Of a stretch of 64,000 nucleotides of DNA, positions 15,599 to 23,381 are shown in pieces. The notes under the pieces were generated by a model that worked only from the letters and a program-made list of their open reading frames with translations, was not told the origin of the DNA and did no database searches. This stretch comes from Streptomyces aureoverticillatus. GTDB lineage: Bacteria; Actinomycetota; Actinomycetes; Streptomycetales; Streptomycetaceae. The stretch is taken from positions 186,001-250,000 of the forward strand of contig NZ_BMSY01000001.1 in assembly GCF_014649395.1 (NCBI RefSeq), in the 5' to 3' direction. Position 1 is the stretch's first letter, and every line of letters begins with the position of its first letter. The position numbers and the translations under genes were made by a program.

Positions 15599-18500
15599 CT
15601 GCTTGCCTCCTCGACTGGGTCCCCCGGAACATCTGCGGCACGGTGGCCTTCGGCACTAGCTTGGGTGGTTTGTTTGGCTTGCGCGGCCTGTGTGGTCTGT
15701 GTGGCCCGCGTGGGCTCGGCCGCCTCGGCCAGTTCCGCCGCCACGTCGCGGCGGCCGCTGTTGGCCCCCTGCTGGAACCCGCCGAGCCTGCGGCGCAGTT
15801 CCTCGGCGTCCACCGGGGCCCGCGGCTTCGGCGCGGCGCTCCCGGCGGCCGCGCTGATCTTCGGGGTCCGCTTGGGGAGCCCCTTGGCCGTGAACACGGG
15901 GGCGTCGGAGACGTCGGGGGCGCCGGGAGCCTCGGGGGCGCCGGGGACCTCGGTGTCCCGCAGCGGCTCCGCGCCCTCCGGCATTTCCTCGGCCGCGAGC
16001 GCCGCGTCGGGCTCCGACGGGGACTGCGCGTCCGGCTTCGGACGCGCCTGATGCTCCGGCCGGACCGCGTCGTCCGGCCGCGCGTGCGGCTCCGCCTCGT
16101 CACGGTGGTCGGCCGGGACGGGCGGCGCCAGGAGTTCGAGTGTCGTCTCCGCGGCGGCGATCAGTGGGTCCCGCTCGCCCGAACGCGGCGGCAGGACGTT
16201 GGAGTTGGCCTCGGCCTCCGAGCCGGGCAGGTGCACCAGCGGGGCCTCGGTACGCGCGGCGGGCACCGTCCCGGGTGCCCCCGGGGCGGGCGGGTCGGCG
16301 AGGATGCCGCCGGGCAGCACGACGACGGCCGCGACACCGCCCTGCTTCTGCTCCCGCAGCCGCACCCGCGCCCCGTGCCGCGCGGCGAGCCGGGCCACCA
16401 CGTACAGGCCGAGCCCGAGTCCGTCGCCGCTCTCCTGGTCGTACACGTCGTCCGCGTCGAAGTCCGCGAGCCGCGCGTTGAGTTCCTCAAGGCGCTCCGC
16501 GCCGACGCCGATGCCCTCGTCCCGCACGGAGAGCATGACCTCGCCGTTCTCCAGAAGCCAGCCGGACACCTCGACGGCGGCGTCGGGCGGCGAGAACGAG
16601 GTGGCGTTCTCCAGGAGTTCGGCCACCAGGTGGCTGATGTCGTCGGCCGCGAACCCGGCGACGTGCGCGTGCGGCGGCAGCGCGGCGATGGTGACCCGCT
16701 CGTACCGCTCGATCTCGCTGACGGCGGCGCGTACGACGTCGACGAGCGGCACCGGGCCCGCGTGCTGGTGGCCGTGCTCGGCGCCCGCGAGGACCAGGAG
16801 GTTCTCGCTGTGGCGGCGGGTGACGGTGGCCAGGTGGTCGAGCTTGAAGAGGGTGGCGAGCCGGTCGGGGTCCTGCTCGCGCTCCTCCAGGCCCTCGATG
16901 ACGGCGAGCTGGCGCTCGACGAGGCCGAGCGTGCGCAGCGCGAGGTTCACGAAGGTGCCGTGGATGCCGCTGCGCACCCGCTCCAGGTGCACGGACGCCT
17001 CGGCCAGCTCGGCGCGCAGCGCGTCGCGCTCGTCGGCCATGGCCTGGCGGGCGTCGGCCATCGTCTGCCGCTTGCCGATCAGGTGCTTGCGGTCGGCCTC
17101 CAGCGTGGTGAGGCGTTCCTGGAGGGCGACGGCGTGGCCGTGCAGCGCGTTGACGGACCGTACGACCGCGGCGAACTCGTCGTCGCGTCCGGTGAAGCGC
17201 ACCGGCTCCTCGGTGCCGGGCGCGGCCGCGACCCGCGCCGAGCCCAGGCGCAGCGCGGCGAGCGGCCGGGTCAGCGAGCGGGCCGTGCCCATGCACACGC
17301 CGACCGCGACGAGCAGCAGCACGCCGACGAGCGCGATGCGGATCTCCAGGGCGGTGACGTCGTCGTCGCGCAGTTCGCCGAGGCTCTTGGTGCGCTCGAC
17401 GGCGAGCGCGTTCTCGGCGCCGCGCATCGCCTCGACACGGGCGGAGAGGGCGCTGTCGAGCTTCTTCTCGTCCAGGCGCCGGTCGGCGGCGGAGAGCTTG
17501 GGCTCGTCGGTGAGGCGGGACAGGTACTGCTCGGCGGTCGTCACGCCGTTGCCGGTGACGGCGGATTCGTACGTGGCGCGGGCCTTGGCGGGCGCGGCGT
17601 CCAGGAAGTCGGCGAGCGCGGCCAGCTCCCGCACGTGGGCCTGCTGGGCGGCGGCGCTGAGGCCGTCGCGGCGGCCGTCCTCCTCGCTGTCGCCGGTGCC
17701 GGAGGAGCCGACGGAGCCCGGGGCGGTCGGCAGGCCGGTGACGGGGTCGACGGTGGTGCCGGTCGGCGCGGGGCGGGGCACGGCGAGCGCGGCGAGCAAC
17801 AGGCCGCGCGCGGCGCCGGCCTGGTCGACGGCGTGGTCGAGGTCGGCCAGGGCGTGGGCCCCGGAGCCCGCGCGCGGCGGGAGTCTCTCGGCCAGCTCGC
17901 GGGTCAGGGCGTGCAGCTCGGCGATGGCTTTCGCGTACGTCTTGTGGGCGTCGAGCGCGCCGGTCCTGCTGGTGAGGGCGGCCCTGCGGACGGCCGGGAG
18001 GCGGGCGAGGTCGCGGCGCAGCTCCTTGGTGACGGAGGTGTTGGTGCCGGCGTCGGCCGCGGCCTCGCGCAGTTCCTCGATGCGCCGGTCGACGCGGGCG
18101 CTGCGGCTCTCCGAGAGGCCCTTGCCGTCGGGGCGTCCGGCGGCGATGTACGCGGTGACCTCGTCGCGTTCGTCGGCCAGGGAGTGACTGAGCGTGATGG
18201 CCTGCTGGGTGAGCTCGGAGAGCGTCACCAGGCTCTGCGAGTCGTTGAGTTGCCCCGACGCGCCGACGATGACGGGCGCCCCGGCCCCGGCGACGGCCGC
18301 GGCGACGACCGCGACGGCCCCTATGAGGCGGTTGCGGACGCGGGCCTTGGGGGGCTTGGGGGGTGTGGGGGCGGGCAGGGGGGTGGCCGGGGAGGGGGTG
18401 CCTGCGGGGGCGGGTGTGCCTGCCGTGGCGGCCGAAGTGTCCGTCGGGGCGGCCGGGGAGGTGGCTGTGGAGGCCGAGGCGGCCGGGGACGTGGCTGTGG

Positions 18501-18672
18501 AGGCCGAGGGGCCCGGCGCGGTGACCGCCTGCCCGTCCGTGCCGGTCTCGGGCGTACCCTCCGCGGCGGCGGACCCCCGCTCGGCGGGAGTGGTCGCGCC
18601 CGGCGGGTCCCCTTCCGGGGCCTTCTGCCTGCCTTCGCGCCGAGGCCGCATCTCTTGCACCGGTGCTCGCAT
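15595..18672 (-). CDS. cvnA: Conservon sensor kinase-like protein CvnA with NIT domain
   Basis: A 1025-residue membrane protein. A disordered Pro/Ala/Thr-rich start of about 110 residues is followed by TM1 (about 113-136), a 310-residue extracytoplasmic nitrate/nitrite-sensing type helical region, TM2 (446-464), HAMP, a helical segment with LDHLATVTRRHSENLLVLAG, and a histidine-kinase ATPase domain with N-box ELLENATSFSPP (near 690) and GDGLGLGL (near 750). A long acidic/Pro-rich tail of about 250 residues ends the protein. The ATP-binding residues look intact. Typical two-component output is not expected, since CvnA works with CvnB, C and D. The ATG at 18672 has AGGA directly against it, so an internal start at 18651 is possible. 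Confidence 0.9.
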   Translation of the reverse strand: MRAPVQEMRPRREGRQKAPEGDPPGATTPAERGSAAAEGTPETGTDGQAVTAPGPSASTATSPAASASTATSPAAPTDTSAATAGTPAPAGTPSPATPLPAPTPPKPPKARVRNRLIGAVAVVAAAVAGAGAPVIVGASGQLNDSQSLVTLSELTQQAITLSHSLADERDEVTAYIAAGRPDGKGLSESRSARVDRRIEELREAAADAGTNTSVTKELRRDLARLPAVRRAALTSRTGALDAHKTYAKAIAELHALTRELAERLPPRAGSGAHALADLDHAVDQAGAARGLLLAALAVPRPAPTGTTVDPVTGLPTAPGSVGSSGTGDSEEDGRRDGLSAAAQQAHVRELAALADFLDAAPAKARATYESAVTGNGVTTAEQYLSRLTDEPKLSAADRRLDEKKLDSALSARVEAMRGAENALAVERTKSLGELRDDDVTALEIRIALVGVLLLVAVGVCMGTARSLTRPLAALRLGSARVAAAPGTEEPVRFTGRDDEFAAVVRSVNALHGHAVALQERLTTLEADRKHLIGKRQTMADARQAMADERDALRAELAEASVHLERVRSGIHGTFVNLALRTLGLVERQLAVIEGLEEREQDPDRLATLFKLDHLATVTRRHSENLLVLAGAEHGHQHAGPVPLVDVVRAAVSEIERYERVTIAALPPHAHVAGFAADDISHLVAELLENATSFSPPDAAVEVSGWLLENGEVMLSVRDEGIGVGAERLEELNARLADFDADDVYDQESGDGLGLGLYVVARLAARHGARVRLREQKQGGVAAVVVLPGGILADPPAPGAPGTVPAARTEAPLVHLPGSEAEANSNVLPPRSGERDPLIAAAETTLELLAPPVPADHRDEAEPHARPDDAVRPEHQARPKPDAQSPSEPDAALAAEEMPEGAEPLRDTEVPGAPEAPGAPDVSDAPVFTAKGLPKRTPKISAAAGSAAPKPRAPVDAEELRRRLGGFQQGANSGRRDVAAELAEAAEPTRATQTTQAAQAKQTTQASAEGHRAADVPGDPVEEASS

Positions 18673-19038
18673 TCCTGTTTTCGTCTGGCCTGGGGCCCGG
18701 GTGACGATCCGTCAACGCGAGCGCTCCCGGCCCGGATCACGACGTTCGCAGACGATTCCAGTGCCGGTACGCGGCAGTCGCGCATCGCCTGCCTGGCCAC
18801 CTGAAGGAGTGAACATCGACAGGGAGTTGGTGAGCAAGTCACCCTGCGTGTCGTGAGGGGCGCACGCGGTGTGCCGGTTGGACGTCTGTGGGCCGCTTTG
18901 GCAGGATGCGCCGCCACACCCCCGCCGGAGTCGATCATTCCGGCCGAAATCCGACGCCCGACCTGGGACGGCTTCCCCGCACCCGGGGTTGGCCGGGGCT
19001 TCGGGGGAACCCGTGAAGACCTCGTGCAGACTGACCGG
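18673..19038. other. Divergent promoter region, conservon / PP2C-like gene
   Basis: 366 bases without a supported gene between divergent starts. Toward the right gene, TTGGAC (near 18883) with an 18-base spacer and CAGGAT is a plausible promoter. An open frame in phase with the right gene extends back to 18853 but has no ribosome site. Confidence 0.4.
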
Positions 19039-19884
19039 ATGCGCATCGAACTGGCCACCGAGCCCGGCGACCCGGACCGCCCCAACGAGGACTACGCGTC
19101 GGTGTCGCTCCCCGCGTCCGGACAGGGCGGATCACTGGTGCTCCTGGACGGTGTGACACCCCCGTCCGGCGACGTCGGGTGTCTGCATTCCGTCCCCTGG
19201 TTCACCGCCCGCCTCGGCGGCGCACTGGGTGAACTGTCCGTTTCACGGCGGGATATGACGCTCCCTGAGATCCTCGCGACGGCCATCTCGCGCACCGCGG
19301 ACACCCACCGTGACTCCTGTGACCTTTCTCACCCGCGTACTCCGCAGGCAACGGTGGTGCTCGCGCGCTGGGACGCGGAGCGCGTCGAGCATCTCGTCCT
19401 GTCGGACTCGGCACTGCTCGTGGCGGGCCCCGACGGCGAGGTGGAGGCGATCCTCGACCGGCGCCTGGACCAGCTCCCGCCCGCGATCGGCGAGCTGCGC
19501 GACGCCGTAAGGGCACTGCCGCGCGGCTCGGCGGAGCGGCAGGCGGAGGGCCGCCGGTACGCGGCCGCGGTCGAGGCGCTGCGGAACGCCGAGGGCGGCT
19601 TCTTCACGGCCGCGGCGGACCCCGCGGCGGCCGCCCTCGCGGTCACCGGCGCGCACCCGCGCTCCGCCGTCACCGCGCTGGCGGCGCTGTCGGACGGCGT
19701 CGGCCGCTGGGTCGAGACGTTCCGTGAGGGCGACTGGGCGGAGTGCTTCGCGCTGCTGCGCAAGAGCGGCCCGCAGGGACTGGTGGACCGCGTACGGGAG
19801 TTGGAGCGGGCGGACCCGGACGGCACGTCGTTCCCGCGCGGCAAGCGGCACGACGACGCGGCGGTCGTGTACGCGGAGCTGTAG
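19039..19884 (+). CDS. PP2C-like protein phosphatase-fold protein
   Basis: A 281-residue protein from the ATG at 19039 (MRIELATEPGDPDRPNEDY). The RPNEDY, LVLLDGV, LVLSDSALLV, LAALSDGVGRWV and KRHDDAAVVY motifs follow the order of metal-binding motifs in PP2C/Stp1 phosphatases (N-D, DG, SDG, DD). Several positions are non-standard, for example DGV instead of DGMGG and SDS in the middle. Metal binding may be altered or the protein may be a divergent relative. It is cytoplasmic, with no anchor. No kinase gene lies next to it, although the divergent conservon could be a functional neighbour. Confidence 0.65.
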   Translation: MRIELATEPGDPDRPNEDYASVSLPASGQGGSLVLLDGVTPPSGDVGCLHSVPWFTARLGGALGELSVSRRDMTLPEILATAISRTADTHRDSCDLSHPRTPQATVVLARWDAERVEHLVLSDSALLVAGPDGEVEAILDRRLDQLPPAIGELRDAVRALPRGSAERQAEGRRYAAAVEALRNAEGGFFTAAADPAAAALAVTGAHPRSAVTALAALSDGVGRWVETFREGDWAECFALLRKSGPQGLVDRVRELERADPDGTSFPRGKRHDDAAVVYAEL

Positions 19885-20103
19885 CGCCGAAGGCGTTTCA
19901 GCACCCGAAGCCCGGGACAGAAAGAAAGCAATTCAATTCAATCAACTCCCGCAATCACAGCGAACTGATCTCCGGAACATTTCAACTGAAGTAGCGATCA
20001 GGAATTGCCTGTTGAAATTCCGTTCGGCGACAGGGAAGGATCAGCGAGCGAGGGGAACGCATGACCACATCCGGTCATGTGCCCGCGCACGAAGGAGAAT
20101 TGA

Positions 20104-21462
20104 ATGTCCCAGCGCATGGCGGTCATCGCGGGTTCGGTACTCGCGGCCGCGCTGGTGCTCAGCGGCTGTGGTTCGGACGGCGACGACGGTGGCGGCGACA
20201 ACGGAGGCGGTTCGGAGTCGACTGCGGCCGAGGCGAAGGTGCTCGCCGAGGTGGCGCAGCCGAAGGTCGGCGAGATGGCCGGCGCCATGGGCATGTGGAC
20301 GACGGACAAGAATTTCGTCAAGGCCGGGCTCAAGAAGATATCCGGCTATCCGCCGGCCGGCGGAAAGGCCGAGTGGGAGGTCCCGCTGACCGGCGAGGTC
20401 TGCTGGTCGTCCCAGACGCCCACCAAGGACGGAAAGGTCGCGGTCGTCTTCCAGAACGACAAGAAGGACCCGTCGGTCTGCACCGAGGTCGGCGTCGTCG
20501 ACATCAACAAGGGAAAGCTGGACTGGCACAAGCAGGCCGTGGACGAATACGGCAGCGCCCAGATGTTCGACGAGATCACCGTGGGCGGCGGCACGGTCGC
20601 CGCCGCGGGCACCAGCGCCAGCGCGGGCTGGAAGCTCGACGGCACGCCCCTGTGGAAGCCGTCCGACGAGACCTGTGACACCGTCGGCTACGCGGGCGAC
20701 GAGACGAAGCTGGTCGCCGTCCGCGACTGCGGTGACACCGACAACCCCAAGCTCCAGGTCGAGACGGTCGACCCGAAGACGCGCGCGGCGAAGTCGACGT
20801 ACAAGCTGCCGCAGGGCACCGAGTACGTCCACGTCGCCGCCGTCGACCCGCTGGTGCTCGCCGCCGACGACGGCAAGTCGCAGGGCGGCTCCGGGATCTC
20901 CCGGTTCATCACCGTCGACGACAGCGCCGCACAGGGCAAGGAGCTCAGCACGATCCCCGTGGGCGGCGGCAAGCACGGCAAGTACGAGGCCGACTGCCCG
21001 GCCACCGAGGTCACGGGCTGTGCGCAGCTCGCGGTCAGCAAGGAGAAGAACGCGCTGTACCTGGGCACGTCGGACCCGGCGAGCAGCTCGTCCGAGGCCA
21101 GGAACGACCTGGTCTCCTTCGACCTGAAGACCGGCAAGCAGCTGCGCCGCGCCCCCGGTTCGGACTCGGGCCGCCTTGTGCCGATCGGCCTGGACGACTC
21201 CGGCAAGGTCATCGCGTACGAGGAGGCGAACATCGCCCGTGAGCAGGGCGGCGCGGTCTACGAGGTCGACCCCGCCACCCTCAAGCAGACGAAGGTCCTC
21301 CAGCACCCGGCCGACAGCTACGAGATGGAGGCCCGCTTCGAGTCGGACCGCCGCACCCTGTACGCCGGCAACCGCTTCTACCTGGGCGCGGACCACGTGA
21401 CGGAACCGTCGACGGTCTACAAGACACCGCAGCCGCTGGCGGTGGTGTACGGCGAGAAGTAA
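20104..21462 (+). CDS. Lipoprotein with predicted beta-propeller
   Basis: A 452-residue protein with ATG at 20104 behind AAGGAGA. The signal peptide ends in lipobox LVLSGC (Cys at about residue 22), followed by an Asp/Gly-rich linker. The body has repeated short-strand units such as GVVDINKGKLDW, VSFDLKTGKQL and YEVDPATLKQT, the style of PQQ/YVTN-like beta-propellers. Four or more Cys in the mature part suggest disulfides. It should be anchored outside the membrane. The function is unknown. The 219 bases upstream are unusually AT-rich for this genome. Confidence 0.7.
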   Translation: MSQRMAVIAGSVLAAALVLSGCGSDGDDGGGDNGGGSESTAAEAKVLAEVAQPKVGEMAGAMGMWTTDKNFVKAGLKKISGYPPAGGKAEWEVPLTGEVCWSSQTPTKDGKVAVVFQNDKKDPSVCTEVGVVDINKGKLDWHKQAVDEYGSAQMFDEITVGGGTVAAAGTSASAGWKLDGTPLWKPSDETCDTVGYAGDETKLVAVRDCGDTDNPKLQVETVDPKTRAAKSTYKLPQGTEYVHVAAVDPLVLAADDGKSQGGSGISRFITVDDSAAQGKELSTIPVGGGKHGKYEADCPATEVTGCAQLAVSKEKNALYLGTSDPASSSSEARNDLVSFDLKTGKQLRRAPGSDSGRLVPIGLDDSGKVIAYEEANIAREQGGAVYEVDPATLKQTKVLQHPADSYEMEARFESDRRTLYAGNRFYLGADHVTEPSTVYKTPQPLAVVYGEK

Positions 21463-21539
21463 CTCCCCGGGGCGGCCGGCAGCGCAGGGAACCGAGCGCC
21501 TCCGACGCACGGGGCGCAACCTCGACCTCACTGTGTGCT

Positions 21540-21587
21540 GGAAACGGGTGGAGCGGGCGGGAGATTTCCCGCCGCGAAGCGGCGGGG
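21540..21587. terminator. Bidirectional terminator, dispersed element copy 2
   Basis: CCCGCCGC-GAA-GCGGCGGG (21568-21586) ends one base before the MarR stop codon, between convergent genes. The flanks match the element at 339-421, but this copy lacks the inner GCTCTTGAAGAGC palindrome. Confidence 0.6.
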
Positions 21588-22097
21588 CTAGGACTCAGCC
21601 CCCGCATTGAGCTTCCCCAGCAGCCGAGCCAGCTCGGCAACCTCCCCCCGGTCCCACCCGGAGAGCTGCCGAACATACCGCCCACGCCGCGCGCGGCGAA
21701 CCGTACGAAACCGCTCCCGGCCCTCGGCCGTAAGCCGCACGAGCCAGGCCCTGCCATCCGCGGGGTCTGGCTCACGCGTGACAAGCCCCAGCTCCTCCAG
21801 AGCCCGCAGCTGCCGACTCATCGTGGCCTTGCCGACCCCGATGAACGCGGCGAGGTCGGTGGCCCGCCGAGGCCCCGACTCGTCGAGAAACGCGAGCAGC
21901 CCGTAAGCGGCAGGTTCCAGCTCCGGGTGCACCTGCCGGGCCATCTCCCCGGAGGAGGCCCGCGCCCGGCGCAGGAGCAGCGTCAGCTCCCGCTCCAGGG
22001 CGAGGAATTCCTGGTCCACCCCACCGCCGCCCCCCGCCTGGCCGGAGGCCCCGGCGCCCTCGCCGTGGGCCACGTCCTCGCGCATGTCAGCACCCAT
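21588..22097 (-). CDS. MarR-family transcriptional regulator
   Basis: A 169-residue protein with ATG at 22097 (a second ATG at 22085 is possible). After a Gly/Ala-rich start it has the MarR winged helix: LEPAAYGLLAFLDESGPRRATDLAAFIGVGKATMSRQ (in two helices), RALEELGLVTREPDPADGRAWLVRLT for the wing, and a helical C-terminal dimerisation segment. MarR proteins repress or activate in response to small phenolics or redox signals. The inverted repeat at 22103-22122 abuts its start, indicating autoregulation. The divergent neighbour is a secreted muramidase gene. Confidence 0.88.
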   Translation of the reverse strand: MGADMREDVAHGEGAGASGQAGGGGGVDQEFLALERELTLLLRRARASSGEMARQVHPELEPAAYGLLAFLDESGPRRATDLAAFIGVGKATMSRQLRALEELGLVTREPDPADGRAWLVRLTAEGRERFRTVRRARRGRYVRQLSGWDRGEVAELARLLGKLNAGAES

Positions 22098-22102
22098 GCC
22101 AC

Positions 22103-22122
22103 ACTTTCCCGATCCTGAAAGT
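22103..22122. promoter_or_regulatory. Candidate MarR operator
   Basis: ACTTTC-N8-GAAAGT, a perfect 6-base inverted repeat directly upstream of the MarR start. The size and position suit a MarR dimer site. Confidence 0.45.
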
Positions 22123-22394
22123 TTCCGCCGACCGCGGCCATCGCCGCAGCTCGCCCAGTATTTCGCAGGCGTAGACCAACGGCAGGCACCAGCACCCCTT
22201 CCCCTGCGCGGGTCTACGTGCGTAGCGTCATGAATGACATGTCCACTCCATCAGCACGCGTCACCGACATGTCGACAGGTCCCCCCACCGAGTCCCGTAC
22301 GCACCGCGCCTGCCCCGCGACGTGGGAACCGTGAGCCACACGTGCGGCACCGCGCACCGGCGTACGGACTCCACGAGGCCTTTCGGAGGCACGC

Positions 22395-23237
22395 ATGCCC
22401 GTGCACAGACCCGGTACGGCCCGTCGCGGACACCCCGCGGCCGGAATTCTCCTCGCCGTCCTCGCCGTCCTCTCCCTGCTGATCACCCTGCCCGGCGCCG
22501 CACAGGCGGCCGACGGTGGCAGTGACGTACCGCCGCGCGGCTCCGCCCGCATGGGCATGGGCGTCGTCGAGCACGACGGCGAGGGCGGCCTGCCCAGCGG
22601 CGGCAGCGCCGTCCAGACCGAGGGCGTCGACGTCAGCAGCCACCAGGGCAACGTCAACTGGTCGGCGCTGTGGAGCAGCGGCGTGAAGTGGTCCTACGTC
22701 AAGGCGACGGAGTCCACCTCGTACAAGAACCCCTACTTCGCGCAGCAGTACAACGGCTCGTACAACATCGGCATGATCCGCGGCGCCTACCACTTCGCCA
22801 CCCCGGACACCTCCAGCGGCGCAGCCCAGGCCACCTACTTCGCGAGCAACGGCGGCGGCTGGTCGCGCGACGGCAAGACCCTGCCGGGCGCCCTCGACAT
22901 CGAGTGGAACCCGTACGGCGCCGCCTGCTACGGCAAGTCGCAGAGCGCGATGGTCACCTGGATCCGCGACTTCCTGAACACCTACAAGGCGCGCACCGGG
23001 CGCGACGCGGTGATCTACACGGCCACCAGCTGGTGGAAGCAGTGCACGGGCAACTACGGCGGTTTCGGGGCCACCAACCCCCTGTGGATCGCGCGCTACA
23101 ACACCAGCCCCGGTGAACTCCCGGCCGGCTGGGGCTTCTACACCATGTGGCAGTACACGTCGTCCGGCCCGATCGTCGGGGACCACAACAAGTTCAACGG
23201 CGCCTACGACCGGCTGCAGGCCCTGGCCAACGGCTGA
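22395..23237 (+). CDS. Secreted GH25 muramidase (N,O-diacetylmuramidase-like)
   Basis: A 280-residue protein. The signal peptide spans about 39 residues (Arg-rich, then AGILLAVLAVLSLLITLPGA, cleavage near AQA). A 35-residue linker leads to a GH25 domain with GVDVSSHQG (Asp79), ALDIEWNPYG (Asp168, Glu170), YTATSWW and WQYTSSG. It is close in layout to Streptomyces cellosyl and mutanolysin, which cut MurNAc-GlcNAc bonds including O-acetylated glycans. Secreted enzyme, 1,4-beta-N-acetylmuramidase activity expected. The transcript probably ends at the hairpins at 23240-23339. Confidence 0.93.
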   Translation: MPVHRPGTARRGHPAAGILLAVLAVLSLLITLPGAAQAADGGSDVPPRGSARMGMGVVEHDGEGGLPSGGSAVQTEGVDVSSHQGNVNWSALWSSGVKWSYVKATESTSYKNPYFAQQYNGSYNIGMIRGAYHFATPDTSSGAAQATYFASNGGGWSRDGKTLPGALDIEWNPYGAACYGKSQSAMVTWIRDFLNTYKARTGRDAVIYTATSWWKQCTGNYGGFGATNPLWIARYNTSPGELPAGWGFYTMWQYTSSGPIVGDHNKFNGAYDRLQALANG

Positions 23238-23307
23238 GCGCCGGGCCCACGGGCCGCTTGAGGCGGGCCGTGGGCCGTCGGCCCACCGGCCGCCGCTTGA
23301 GCACGGC

Positions 23308-23339
23308 AAGGCCCGGGATCCCTGCGGATCCCGGGCCTT
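23308..23339. terminator. Hairpin terminator between muramidase and lon
   Basis: AAGGCCCGGGATCC (23308-23321), loop CTGC, then a perfect 14-base complement (23326-23339). A second, imperfect stem around GGCCCACGGGCCGC lies just before it. Convergent genes on both sides. Confidence 0.7.
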
Positions 23340-23381
23340 CACTTCCCCGCCGCGCCCGTCACGCCGCGGCGGGAACCTTCG

